From Clostridium sp. (lineage in GTDB: Bacteria; Bacillota; Clostridia; Clostridiales; Clostridiaceae), in NCBI RefSeq assembly GCF_022482905.1, contig NZ_JAKVOI010000001.1:558001-622000 (forward strand): 64,000 nucleotides of DNA, given 5' to 3'. Shown here one piece after another: positions 52,949 to 61,580 of this stretch. The notes under the pieces were generated by a model. That model saw nothing but the letters and a program-made list of their open reading frames with translations. It was not told where the DNA came from and made no database searches. The position numbers were made by a program, and so were the translations under genes. Position 1 is the first letter of the stretch. Each line of letters opens with the position of its first letter.

Positions 52949-53686
52949 TTATTTTTGTGTGCCAAATAATAAACTTGCCAAATGCTTTGCTTGTTTTCCA
53001 CCGAGGCTAAGCCCTTTGACGCAGTAATGACAATATGCAACCACTTTATCGGTAGTGATTTTCTGACAGTGTTCTTCCATTAATTTTATCTGTTCTTCTT
53101 TTGTATGTGGAATGAATTTCCCATCTGCATGTTCTACAAATCTTCTTGGAGCTAAGTTCAGATTCCGTTTTGGAGAAGGTGCATACAATGATATACCACA
53201 AAACTGCGTTTTTTCATAATTCTCTTTTTGTTCTACCACATCTACATTCATTTTCTTCAGCAATTCCCGGACAGCTTCCTGCTCTGAATGGTTATCATAG
53301 GAACGCCAACAGTCCTGTAAAGTTATTTTTTCATGTGAATAATCAGGAAAATGAAATTTTGTATCATTTAGGATAAGCTCCCACAGCGAAATCCTCTTCA
53401 CATCAGGCATGGTTTCCTGAAAGATGGCCGCGCAATTATGACAGACATAAACCATTGTGTTATCTACAGTGAAATTTTTGAAATCAGGAGTATTTCTCCA
53501 GCGGGGCTGCAGCCATTCTGGCATATCATCCGTAAACTCCTCCAGCTTGTACTTGGGAACACAACACCTTATTATCTGCATATGAAATCGTTTTTTCAAA
53601 TAATCTTGAATTTTCACACTTAAAGCCGGATTTTCTCTAGTAAATACACAACTTGCAACATATATACAGTTATTGAAATCTATCAT
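52949..53686 (-). CDS. Cysteine-rich (HdrB/CCG-like) Fe-S protein
   Basis: 245 residues with several cysteine motifs: YVASCVFTRENPALS at the start, IIRCCVPKYK, VYVCHNCAAIFQET, LQDCWRSYDNHSEQ, CGISLY and YCHYCVKGLS. The spacing recalls heterodisulfide-reductase subunit B/CCG domains, which hold a noncubane Fe-S cluster and act on disulfide or carbonyl substrates. It has no membrane helix. The exact family is not certain. It is divergent from a LysR gene that probably regulates it. Confidence 0.65.
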   Translation of the reverse strand: MIDFNNCIYVASCVFTRENPALSVKIQDYLKKRFHMQIIRCCVPKYKLEEFTDDMPEWLQPRWRNTPDFKNFTVDNTMVYVCHNCAAIFQETMPDVKRISLWELILNDTKFHFPDYSHEKITLQDCWRSYDNHSEQEAVRELLKKMNVDVVEQKENYEKTQFCGISLYAPSPKRNLNLAPRRFVEHADGKFIPHTKEEQIKLMEEHCQKITTDKVVAYCHYCVKGLSLGGKQAKHLASLLFGTQK

Positions 53687-53834
53687 TACGATACCTCCAT
53701 TATTTTAAAGCTCTTGATACATATATTATACAGCTGTTTTGATATATGGTATAATATAAAAAACAGATTTTAGATATCTATAATAAAGATGGCAATATAA
53801 AGAAAAGGAAATTTATGTATAAGGGGATAATCTT

Positions 53835-54701
53835 ATGGATTTACAAGTCTTAAAGATTTTTCAGATGGTTGCTAAGATGGGAAGTATTTCAAAAGCGGCA
53901 CGAGAACTTAATTATGCACAGTCTAATATTTCTACTAAAATTCAGCAGCTGGAATCTTACATGGAAACTTCATTATTTTACAGGCATAATCGAGGTGTTA
54001 CATTGTCGGTCAAGGGGCATATGTTACTTAAATACACTGAGAAAATATTCCGTCTTATAGATGAGACTACTAGTGCAGTAAAAGAGGATAATATTCCAAG
54101 AGGACCTTTACGTATAGGATCCATGGAGACAACCGCAGCAGTCCATTTACCAAAGCTGCTTTCAATATATCACAAGAATTATCCCAATGTGGATTTGACC
54201 TTAAAGACAGGAACAACTGAAAAAAATATTCGAGAAATTCTTGAATATAATTTGGATGGTGCTTTTGTAATGGGCCCAATTAATCATCCTGAATTGGTTC
54301 AAAAAACGGTTTTTGATGAAAATCTGGTATTTATTACAGATACAGCACAGCCTGCTATTTCATCTATGGGAGATATTCAGACTCGAACTTTACTAGTATT
54401 TCCTGTAGGGTGCTCTTATCGAAAAATATTAGAACAATTGCTGTACAATGAAGGATTGATACCAAATAAAATTATAGAATTCGATTCACTTGGGGCTATT
54501 ATTTCCAGTGTGTGTTCAGGTTTAGGTGTAACCCTGCTCCCATTATCCGTAGTAGAAAGGTATGTACAAGCTGGTACGCTCAAATGCCATACTATCCAAA
54601 ATTTATGTACAAGTGTACCAACAGTATTTATTTATCGAAAAGATAAGTTTATGTCCAGCTCGTTGATAAAATTTATGGATATCTTCGGTAATGAACTTTA
54701 G
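53835..54701 (+). CDS. LysR-family transcriptional regulator
   Basis: 288 residues. N-terminal winged helix: MDLQVLKIFQMVAKMGSISK then AARELNYAQSNISTKIQQLESYMETSLFYRHNRGVTLS. The effector-binding domain (LRIGSMETTAAVHLPKLLSIYHKNYPNV, FPVGCSYRKILEQLL, SVCSGLGVTLLPLSVVERY) has the CysB/LysR fold. It resembles the YusT-like subgroup. The divergent cysteine-protein gene is the natural target. The 148-nt intergenic region contains ATATATTATACAGC and TGGTATAATAT, likely -10 elements on both strands. Confidence 0.92.
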   Translation: MDLQVLKIFQMVAKMGSISKAARELNYAQSNISTKIQQLESYMETSLFYRHNRGVTLSVKGHMLLKYTEKIFRLIDETTSAVKEDNIPRGPLRIGSMETTAAVHLPKLLSIYHKNYPNVDLTLKTGTTEKNIREILEYNLDGAFVMGPINHPELVQKTVFDENLVFITDTAQPAISSMGDIQTRTLLVFPVGCSYRKILEQLLYNEGLIPNKIIEFDSLGAIISSVCSGLGVTLLPLSVVERYVQAGTLKCHTIQNLCTSVPTVFIYRKDKFMSSSLIKFMDIFGNEL

Positions 54702-54731
54702 CTCTGCAGGATAAAAATCTAAAGTTGAATA

Positions 54732-56144
54732 CTATAAAATTATACTTATAGTTGTACCTTCACCCAGAGTACTTTCTATATTTATACTTCCGCCTTGTGC
54801 ATCTATTATCTGCTTGGATATTGCCATGCCAAGACCTGAGCCTTCGGTGGAAGAACTGGTATTTGTCCCTCTGTAATATCTTTCAAAAACATAATTCAGA
54901 TCTTTTTCAGGTATACCTCTGCCATTATCTTTTATTGTAATATGGATTTTATCTTTCTTGTAAATTGAAATGTCAATCTGCACGTTGTCCTTGTTGTGAA
55001 TTATGGCATTTAAAATTAAATTGATCAGCGCCCTTCTTAAAAATTTTTTATCTACGAAAGCTTTTATATTTTCATTTTCAGGGTAGAAATTCACATTTTT
55101 ATTTGAATAAAGGGGATTGTTTAAAATTTCTATGATTGTATTTTGTAAAAGCAGGGTCATGTTTGCCTCTTCCTTTTTTAGGGGTATGGCTTTGTTTTTT
55201 AATTTGTAAGTTAAGTTTAAATCCTGGATTAATGACTGTATGTAGGTGGATTTATTGTATATTATCTCCGAGTACTGCTGAATCTCATCTTTGGAAAAAG
55301 TATAGTCAGGGTCTTTCATTATTTCGGCATAGCCCTTTATGGAGGATAGTGGAGTTTTCAGGTCATGGGATATGGAGGAAATCCAGGTAGATCTTATCTT
55401 ATCCAGTTCTTCTCTTTTTTTCTTGTTTTCTCCGAGAGTTTTGCCTAGATTGTTTAAGTTTGAAAAAACGCCTTTATAGACACCTTTTTCCTGGTAATTA
55501 GTTCCATAAGCGCCCTTTGAAAGTTCATCTATGCCGTTGACTATGTTTTGAAGTGGTTTTCCCATCTTCTTTCCAAATACAAAATAAGATATAATTACTG
55601 CCACCAGTATATCCATACCCAATAACAGCAGAACTCCATTCCAGAAAAAACTTCTCAGTGAAGAGGGATTGAAGACAAGGGTGTGTTTTGCCACCCTGTT
55701 TAGAGGGAAACCTATTATATAGGAAAAGTTCCTGCTTCCATATTTCTTTTCGCCTATAAATATGGAAGAGTTGGCTATGTCGTATTTGTAGATATGGGCA
55801 AATTTTATGGGAATATATTTAACGGGAACTGTACTGGGTTTTTTAAAAGAATAGACTTCCCGGAAATTTTCATCTACTATTTGAATCCAGACATTGTTTT
55901 CTTGAATTTGTCTTATACCTTCTTCTTTTACAAAGGGTATTCCATTTTTAAAGGCCATATATTTGGAGAAATTCAATGTGAATTTCTCCGGGGTGGGAGC
56001 GGTAAAGTTTTCCTTGGTATACAGAATTATCTGATTCCAGAAAAGCAGATTTATAAATAATTCAATTATAACTATGAATATCAGTGTTACAAGAAATCTT
56101 GTAGTGATATTCCAATTGGTTTTGATTTTGTTTCTGATTTTCAT
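54732..56144 (-). CDS. Sensor histidine kinase
   Basis: 470 residues. Two helices (about 15-37 and 170-190) flank an outer sensor region, followed by HAMP, HisKA (WISSISHDLKTPLSSIKGYA, phospho-accepting His) and HATPase_c (LINLILNAIIHNK, DNGRGIPEKDL, GSGLGMAISKQI). It is the partner of the response regulator upstream in the same operon. The size and linkage to an ABC exporter are like LanK/BcrS-type kinases that sense cell-wall-active peptides; this link is inference. Confidence 0.92.
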   Translation of the reverse strand: MKIRNKIKTNWNITTRFLVTLIFIVIIELFINLLFWNQIILYTKENFTAPTPEKFTLNFSKYMAFKNGIPFVKEEGIRQIQENNVWIQIVDENFREVYSFKKPSTVPVKYIPIKFAHIYKYDIANSSIFIGEKKYGSRNFSYIIGFPLNRVAKHTLVFNPSSLRSFFWNGVLLLLGMDILVAVIISYFVFGKKMGKPLQNIVNGIDELSKGAYGTNYQEKGVYKGVFSNLNNLGKTLGENKKKREELDKIRSTWISSISHDLKTPLSSIKGYAEIMKDPDYTFSKDEIQQYSEIIYNKSTYIQSLIQDLNLTYKLKNKAIPLKKEEANMTLLLQNTIIEILNNPLYSNKNVNFYPENENIKAFVDKKFLRRALINLILNAIIHNKDNVQIDISIYKKDKIHITIKDNGRGIPEKDLNYVFERYYRGTNTSSSTEGSGLGMAISKQIIDAQGGSINIESTLGEGTTISIIL

Positions 56145-56158
56145 ATTAAGCTACCTCT

Positions 56159-56872
56159 TCATTGAATTTTCAGCTTATAACCCAGGCCTTTGGCTGTAAT
56201 TATGTATTTTGGACTGGAAGGATTGTCTTCTAATTTTTGCCTTAGTTTTCTTATATGAACCATAATTGTGTTGTCATATCCCTCATAGCTGTCTTTCCAG
56301 ACTTCACTGCATATCATCTGTTTGGTTAGAATTTGATTGGCATTTTGGGCCATGTAACATAACAGGTGATATTCCTTGGGAGTAAGTGTTATATTTTTAC
56401 CTGACTTTGACACTTCGCCTTTTGCAGGGTCAATTGTTATGTCTCCGAAGCTTATCTTTTTCTTTTTCATTGACATTTCATTTTTAATATATATATTTCT
56501 ACGCAAATGTGCCTTGATCCTGAAAGCCACCTCCTTTGGACTGAAAGGTTTGGTTACATAATCGTCCGCACCCATTCCCAGGGCAAGTATTTTATCTACA
56601 TCTTCAGATTTTGCAGACAGAAAGATAATAGGCACAAAAGAAAAATTCCTTATATTTCTGCACACTTCAAATCCGTCCATATCCGGCATCATTATGTCCA
56701 GAACTACTATGTCAGGTTTTTCGTTTCTGCATATTTTTATACCCTCTGATCCATTTTTTCCTTTGAATATTCTCCTGAAGCCTTCTTTTCTAAGGACCGT
56801 CTCCATCAGCTTTAAAAGCTCAACTTCATCATCTATTAAAAGTATCTTTCTATCTAAAATTTGATCCTGCAT
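56159..56872 (-). CDS. OmpR-family response regulator
   Basis: About 237 residues. Receiver domain with LLIDDEVELLKLMETVL, phospho-acceptor Asp59 (VVLDIMMPDMDGFEV), FLSAKSED and VTKPFSPKEV. The winged-helix domain follows (LTPKEYHLLCYMAQNANQIL, YDNTIMVHIRKLRQKLEDN, ITAKGLGYKLKIQ). The start is ATG 56872 behind GGAGGTAAAA; an in-frame TTG at 56884 lies before this SD. It precedes its kinase by 14 nt. A shared direct repeat near both its own promoter region and the ABC operon suggests it controls both. Confidence 0.93.
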   Translation of the reverse strand: MQDQILDRKILLIDDEVELLKLMETVLRKEGFRRIFKGKNGSEGIKICRNEKPDIVVLDIMMPDMDGFEVCRNIRNFSFVPIIFLSAKSEDVDKILALGMGADDYVTKPFSPKEVAFRIKAHLRRNIYIKNEMSMKKKKISFGDITIDPAKGEVSKSGKNITLTPKEYHLLCYMAQNANQILTKQMICSEVWKDSYEGYDNTIMVHIRKLRQKLEDNPSSPKYIITAKGLGYKLKIQ

Positions 56873-56950
56873 TTTTACCTCCAATGGTCAAAAATATATA
56901 TATTTTAATTATAGCATCATTTAGGTATCCTTCGCCTAAGATACAAAATT

Positions 56951-56969
56951 TTAATGTTCTGTTAAGGTT
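56951..56969. promoter_or_regulatory. Direct repeat, candidate response-regulator site (copy 1)
   Basis: TTAATGTT-CTG-TTAAGGTT: two 8-mers spaced 11 bp apart, then TTGA. It is 7 nt upstream of the purH -35 on one strand and about 80 bp upstream of the response regulator on the other. Confidence 0.6.
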
Positions 56970-56976
56970 TGAATCA

Positions 56977-57005
56977 TTGACATGGATATTGGAGTATAAT
57001 ATAAT
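56977..57005 (+). promoter_or_regulatory. Sigma-A promoter of the ZTP riboswitch-purH unit
   Basis: TTGACA (56977-56982), 17 nt, TATAAT (57000-57005). The RNA would start near 57012, just ahead of the riboswitch. Confidence 0.8.
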
Positions 57006-57018
57006 TTAATGGATAAAT

Positions 57019-57123
57019 AAGTGATCATGTGACTGGCGGAAATGGAGTTTACCATGGGAAGCATGATTGAATAGAAGTTGTATCGACCGCCTGGGTAATT
57101 AATAATTTACCCGGGTTTTTTTG
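57019..57123 (+). promoter_or_regulatory. ZTP (pfl) riboswitch
   Basis: Conserved core: ATCATGTGACTGGCGGA, then GGAGTTTACCATGGGAAGCA and, after a variable loop, CCGCCTGGGTA. Next, the strand pairing GGGTAATTA...TTTACCC is followed by GGGTTTTTTTG, forming the terminator (about 57092-57123). ZTP/ZMP riboswitches switch on purine and one-carbon genes when AICAR derivatives build up. ZTP binding should prevent termination and allow expression of the formyltransferase that consumes ZMP. Confidence 0.93.
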
Positions 57124-57151
57124 TGTTCAAATTTGGAAGGGAGTAATGCAG

Positions 57152-58327
57152 ATGAAAAATAATGAACTTATATTAAAGTATGGTTGTAATCCACATCAGA
57201 AACCTGCCAGGGTTTATATGAAAAAAGGAGAACTTCCATTTAGAATTATAAATGGCAAGCCCGGATATATAAATCTCATGGATGCACTTAATTCATGGCA
57301 GCTTGTAAAGGAATTGAAAAATACTACAGGTATTGCAAGTGCGGCCTCTTTTAAACATGTAAGTCCTGCCGGTGCTGCAGTTGCAGTGCAGCTTGATGAC
57401 ATACTGAAGAAGGTATATGCGGCTGGGGATGAGGAGCTTTCGCCTGCAGCTACTGCATATTGCAGGGCGAGAGGTGCCGATAGAATGTCTTCTTATGGAG
57501 ATTTTGCGGCTTTAAGTGATGAAGTTGATTTATCTACGGCTAAAGTATTAAAAAGTGCTGTTTCTGATGGAATAATTGCGCCGGCCTATAGTAAGGAGGC
57601 TCTTGAAGTTTTAAAGAAGAAAAAGAGAGGAAATTACTGCATAATTCAAATTGACAGAGATTATGAACCCTGTGAAATGGAGAAAAGAGAAATATTTGGA
57701 GTAACCTTTGAGCAGAAAAGGAATAACGCAATTATAACAGATGAACTTTTGAAAAATATAGTAACAAAAAGAAAAGATCTCACTCAAAATGCAAAGAGAG
57801 ATCTCTTAATATCAATGATTACACTTAAGTATACTCAATCCAATTCTGTATGTTTTGTGCTTGATGGACAGGTGATTGGAGTTGGTGCAGGACAGCAGTC
57901 GAGAATTCACTGCACAAGACTTGCCGGATCAAAAGCAGACGTATGGTTTTTAAGACAGCATCCTTCAGTCTTATCACTTCCATTTAGAGACGGACTTAAA
58001 AAAGCTGAGAAAGATAATGCAATAGATCAGTATCTTCGTAATGATGTAACAGAAGAGGAGACACGACACTGGAAAGATGTATTTACTGAAGTTCCAAGAA
58101 AGCTTACGGAAGAGGAGAAGAAAAATTGGATTTCAAAACTTAAAGGAGTTTCTCTAGGCTCTGATGCATTTTTCCCATTTAGGGATAACATAGACAGGGC
58201 ATCTAAAAGCGGGGTTGAGTACATTGTTGAGCCAGGCGGTTCCATAAGAGATGATGCTGTGATAGAAGCCTGCAATGATTATAATATGGTAATGGCCTTT
58301 TCAGATTTAAGGCTGTTTCATCATTAG
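57152..58327 (+). CDS. Phosphoribosylaminoimidazolecarboxamide formyltransferase (stand-alone)
   Basis: Transfers a formyl group from 10-formyl-THF to AICAR (ZMP), the ninth step of purine synthesis. About 391 residues: only the AICARFT part of PurH, without the N-terminal IMP cyclohydrolase. The catalytic Lys68-His69 pair lies in ASFKHVSPAGAAV. Other marks are YCRARGADRMSSYGDFAALS, YTQSNSVCFVLDGQVIGVGAGQQSR and SLGSDAFFPFRDNIDRA. The second ATG (57152) fits GGAAGGGAG better than that at 57146. The ZTP riboswitch senses this enzyme's own substrate derivative. Confidence 0.94.
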   Translation: MKNNELILKYGCNPHQKPARVYMKKGELPFRIINGKPGYINLMDALNSWQLVKELKNTTGIASAASFKHVSPAGAAVAVQLDDILKKVYAAGDEELSPAATAYCRARGADRMSSYGDFAALSDEVDLSTAKVLKSAVSDGIIAPAYSKEALEVLKKKKRGNYCIIQIDRDYEPCEMEKREIFGVTFEQKRNNAIITDELLKNIVTKRKDLTQNAKRDLLISMITLKYTQSNSVCFVLDGQVIGVGAGQQSRIHCTRLAGSKADVWFLRQHPSVLSLPFRDGLKKAEKDNAIDQYLRNDVTEEETRHWKDVFTEVPRKLTEEEKKNWISKLKGVSLGSDAFFPFRDNIDRASKSGVEYIVEPGGSIRDDAVIEACNDYNMVMAFSDLRLFHH

Positions 58328-58394
58328 AGGAAAAGAGAAAGATACATTTCAAAGATATAAAAAAATTTGGTAAAATTCAAACCTTTTATGATAG

Positions 58395-58420
58395 AGCCTA
58401 TTTCATAGAAGGCTTTTTTA
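58395..58420 (+). terminator. Terminator after the formyltransferase
   Basis: Short AGCCT / AGGCT hairpin (58395-58414) followed by TTTTTTATTTAT. Confidence 0.65.
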
Positions 58421-58435
58421 TTTATCAAATGGAAT

Positions 58436-58454
58436 TTAAGGTTCCCTTAAGGTT
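58436..58454. promoter_or_regulatory. Direct repeat, candidate response-regulator site (copy 2)
   Basis: TTAAGGTT-CCC-TTAAGGTT followed by TTGA: the same architecture as at 56951, here upstream of the ABC operon. A -10 candidate TATTAT (58484) sits at the right distance for activation from this site. The repeat is nested in a TTTATCAAA / TTTGATAAA inverted repeat (58421-58462). Confidence 0.65.
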
Positions 58455-58521
58455 TTGATAAATGGGATTTAAGCTGCAGGATCTATTATATGTTCATATG
58501 CTAGTTCAAGGAGGAAATTGT

Positions 58522-59433
58522 ATGGAGGAAAATATTGTAAAAACCATAGATTTGACGAAAAGTTTTAAAAACTTTAAGGCAGTAAAGGGAATAAATTTAT
58601 CTGTAAAGAAAGGAAGGGTATACGGATTTCTGGGTCCCAACGGGGCTGGAAAATCCACAACTATAAGGATGCTTTTGGGGCTTATAAAGCCTACAGGTGG
58701 ACAAGTCCGTATGTTTGGCAAAGATCTTCAGAAAAACAGAATGGATATTCTGAAGAGAGTTGGGTCCATGGTGGAAGCGCCATCTTATTATGGAAATTTG
58801 ACAGCCTATGAAAATCTGCAGGTATCGGCGGAACTTCTGGAACTTGACTATAAATATATTGATGAAGTTCTGGAGGTTGTGAAACTAACGGAGTGGAAAA
58901 ATAGACAAGCTAGTAAATTTTCACTCGGCATGAAACAGAGACTTGGAATTGCCCAGGCACTCATATCAAAACCGGAACTTCTTATATTGGATGAACCCAC
59001 CAACGGACTTGATCCCTCTGGAATCCATGAGATAAGGGGCCTTATTAAAAGACTTCCCAAGCTCTACAATATGACAGTCATCATATCCAGTCATAACCTG
59101 AGTGAAATTGAACTTGTAGCAGATGATATTGGAATTATAAACAGGGGAAATATGCTGTTTCAAGGAACTCTTGAAGAACTTCATTCAAAAAGCAAGGGTC
59201 AGATCTGTATAGGAGCCAGGGATTCCAGAAGGCTTCAGGATACACTGGACAGCTGTGGATATGAGTATAGGACAGAGGGCAAGGATGTTTTATTAAAGCC
59301 AAGGGGAGAGGATCCGGAGGAGATTTTAAGACAGCTGGTATTGAAGAACAATAGGGTATTTAAATTTGTGGAAGTGCAAAAATCCCTTGAAGAAATATTT
59401 CTTGATCTTACTGAAGGGGGAGAAAAACTATGA
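58522..59433 (+). CDS. ABC exporter ATP-binding protein (BcrA/LanF type)
   Basis: 303 residues. Walker A GPNGAGKST, signature KFSLGMKQRLGIAQAL, Walker B LLILDEPTNGLDP and H-loop ISSHNLSE are present. A C-terminal extension (LHSKSKGQICIGARDSRRLQ) is typical of bacitracin/lantibiotic-immunity ATPases. ATG 58522 follows AAGGAGG; an in-frame ATG at 58462 has no SD. Two permeases follow, each with tight spacing, giving a LanFEG-like set. The two-component system lies on the other side of the formyltransferase. Substrate unknown, likely an antimicrobial peptide. Confidence 0.9.
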   Translation: MEENIVKTIDLTKSFKNFKAVKGINLSVKKGRVYGFLGPNGAGKSTTIRMLLGLIKPTGGQVRMFGKDLQKNRMDILKRVGSMVEAPSYYGNLTAYENLQVSAELLELDYKYIDEVLEVVKLTEWKNRQASKFSLGMKQRLGIAQALISKPELLILDEPTNGLDPSGIHEIRGLIKRLPKLYNMTVIISSHNLSEIELVADDIGIINRGNMLFQGTLEELHSKSKGQICIGARDSRRLQDTLDSCGYEYRTEGKDVLLKPRGEDPEEILRQLVLKNNRVFKFVEVQKSLEEIFLDLTEGGEKL

Positions 59434-60191
59434 CATTTACTTCAATTTTAAAATCCGAGCTTATGAAATACAAAAGGTCGATACTCTGGAAGGGTGTATT
59501 TTTCATTCCGGTTCTCTCTTTTTTACTTTTGACCGCGGATTTGCACGTGAGATATAGTTTTTTAATGGCAGAGGAGCATATAAAATCCCTGTATGATCTT
59601 GGAATTTATGACAGGATAGGAGCACTTATTTATGAGAGCCATGCCTCTACCTTGTGGTTTATTCTACTAAATTTATCCATTGTTGTAGTGGCGGTTATTG
59701 TAAATTATATGGAATACAGTGAGAAAACCTGGAAACAGATAATATCAAGGCCCGTTGAAAGAAGCAAGATTTATTTGTCCAAGTGGATTGTAGTGCTTGC
59801 AGCTGCATTTATCCTGGTGATTTTAAACGGTATATTTCTGATAATTATAAAAAACTTGTTCCATATTGACGGAAGTTACAGATTGATTTTCAATTATATA
59901 GGATTTGAGCTGTGTACAGTTTTAGGAGTGGTGGGTTTTGAGCAGTTTATAAGCTGTTACATGGAGAACTCACTGGCAGCTGCGGCCGTGGGTTTTGCGG
60001 GAAGCATAGGGGCCTATATGCTTGCGCAGAGTAAATTTCTCTCCTATGTGGTTCCCTATGCCAATGTATTGCTGGCGATGCCTACGGGAGATAAAAGCGA
60101 CGCCCAGAGAGCAGCTTTTTTTGGGATAGCTTCAGGGATACTATGGCTTGTAATAGGGGTTCTGGAATTTGATAAAAGGGATATAAAATAG
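59430..60191 (+). CDS. ABC-2 permease (LanE/BcrB-like), first
   Basis: 253-residue membrane protein with about six helices (GVFFIPVLSFLLLTADLHVR, LWFILLNLSIVVVAVIVNYM, WIVVLAAAFILVILNGIFLII, ending with IASGILWLVIGVLEF). The sequence YSEKTWKQIISRPVERSKIYLSK fits the MutE/EpiE/BcrB permease families that protect against peptide antibiotics. Its ATG overlaps the stop of the ATP-binding gene (ATGA). Confidence 0.86.
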   Translation: MTFTSILKSELMKYKRSILWKGVFFIPVLSFLLLTADLHVRYSFLMAEEHIKSLYDLGIYDRIGALIYESHASTLWFILLNLSIVVVAVIVNYMEYSEKTWKQIISRPVERSKIYLSKWIVVLAAAFILVILNGIFLIIIKNLFHIDGSYRLIFNYIGFELCTVLGVVGFEQFISCYMENSLAAAAVGFAGSIGAYMLAQSKFLSYVVPYANVLLAMPTGDKSDAQRAAFFGIASGILWLVIGVLEFDKRDIK

Positions 60192-60203
60192 GTGGTGAAT
60201 AGT

Positions 60204-60935
60204 ATGAAAAGTATATATAAAGTGGAATTATTGAAATTGAAGCACTCCAAAATATTGAATATAGTTATGTTTGTTCCATTGTTTTTTGTTATATTGGGTC
60301 TTACAAATTTTTTGAGATATAAAGAGCTTTTTACCTCAAAAGGACAAAATGTATGGAATCAGGTGTATACTCAGAGCTCACTTTTCTATGGATTGTTTAT
60401 TATAGGGCTTTTTATTACCATAGTGACGGCTGTTCTGGTGAGAATAGAAAACAGCGGGGATAATTTTAAGTGGATGCTGACATTGCCCGTAGAAAGAGAA
60501 CAGCTTTATAGGGCAAAACTTCTTGTTAGCTGCGGCATAGTATTTTTAAATCTTGTGCTGTTTATGATACTTACAATTCTAGCCGGTCTGATTATAGCGC
60601 CGCAGAATCAGAGTATGCCCCAAGAGTTAATATATGCTCCGTTACTTTGCATTATAGCTTCACTGCCTGTTATAGCAGTTCAGTATTATCTGAGTATGAA
60701 ATACAATAATATTGCTGTGCCGTTAGGCGTTGGGCTGGTATTTTCTCTGCCTGCAGTTTTAATTGACAATACCAGGTACTGGATGTTTTTTCCCTGGGAT
60801 TATCCGGGCAGGGTATTGGTAGGTGCAGCAAATGCAAGTTTCAATTTCCCGCTTTATATGTATGCGGTATCTGTTGTTTTGTTTATAATGTTTACGCTCA
60901 TTGGTGCACATGAATTTAAAAGCAGGGATATATAG
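60204..60935 (+). CDS. ABC-2 permease (LanG-like), second
   Basis: About 243 residues with six helices (ILNIVMFVPLFFVILGLTNF, LFYGLFIIGLFITIVTAVLV, IVFLNLVLFMILTILAGLII). It pairs with the previous permease as a heterodimer driven by the ATP-binding protein. It contains the same kind of segment (NFKWMLTLPVEREQLYRAKLL) as LanE/LanG proteins. ATG 60204 follows AGGTGGTGA; the GTG codons at 60192 and 60195 lie within that SD. The operon ends here. Confidence 0.86.
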   Translation: MKSIYKVELLKLKHSKILNIVMFVPLFFVILGLTNFLRYKELFTSKGQNVWNQVYTQSSLFYGLFIIGLFITIVTAVLVRIENSGDNFKWMLTLPVEREQLYRAKLLVSCGIVFLNLVLFMILTILAGLIIAPQNQSMPQELIYAPLLCIIASLPVIAVQYYLSMKYNNIAVPLGVGLVFSLPAVLIDNTRYWMFFPWDYPGRVLVGAANASFNFPLYMYAVSVVLFIMFTLIGAHEFKSRDI

Positions 60936-60986
60936 TTTGAGTGCTTATCCGAAACTAAGAGTCATTTGATCTTGATAGTGGTGTAT

Positions 60987-61451
60987 ATGATGTATACAAT
61001 TGTTAATATGGATAGAAAATTTTATGCAGATAAATTACCTGGAAAGTTATTGGATGTCATAAACCGTTTTAATGAAACTGATAAAAAGGCGAGAAATTTT
61101 GGTACGGATACAGTGCTTCACCTTTCAGAAATTCATCTTGTTGAGTTCATAGGCGACAACGAAAAACTTTCCGTGTCAGAAATAGCCAGGAGGAACAATA
61201 TTACAAAAGGTGCGGTTTCACAAACGCTCATTAGATTGGAGGGTAAAAAATTAATTGTAAAGGCACTGAATCCGGAAAATAAATCCCAGGCTGTTGTTTT
61301 ACTGACTAAAAAGGGATGGACAGCTTATTGCGAACACAAAAAATATCATGAAAACATCAACAGAGTTATTTTGTCCTGTGTACAGGATAAGTCCGGGAAG
61401 GACATGGAAGCTATCTATAGTTTTTTAGAGCAGCTGGAGAAACTTCTTTGA
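60987..61451 (+). CDS. MarR-family transcriptional regulator
   Basis: About 154 residues. The winged helix is typical of MarR (LSEIHLVEFIGDNEKLSVSE, NNITKGAVSQTLIRLEGKKLIVKAL, SQAVVLLTKKGWTAYCEH). The start is not certain: ATG 60987 or 60990 has only a weak SD (TGGTG), and the frame is open from a TTG at 60966. It is followed by an inverted repeat and a broken MFS gene, so it probably controlled that efflux pump. Confidence 0.87.
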   Translation: MMYTIVNMDRKFYADKLPGKLLDVINRFNETDKKARNFGTDTVLHLSEIHLVEFIGDNEKLSVSEIARRNNITKGAVSQTLIRLEGKKLIVKALNPENKSQAVVLLTKKGWTAYCEHKKYHENINRVILSCVQDKSGKDMEAIYSFLEQLEKLL

Positions 61452-61467
61452 AGGAAGTTCTCCATAC

Positions 61468-61496
61468 CTATAGTGTATAGTACATATACGCTATAG
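61468..61496. promoter_or_regulatory. Palindromic operator, probable MarR site
   Basis: CTATAGTGTATA ... TATACGCTATAG is a 29-bp near-perfect palindrome (one mismatch in each 12-bp arm) between the MarR gene and the MFS pseudogene. Confidence 0.6.
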
Positions 61497-61580
61497 AATA
61501 ATTTTTTATCCAAAGTCCGATATATTTTATATGAAGTTCAAAGTTCAGATATTAAATACTGATTGAGGAGAGTTTTACAA

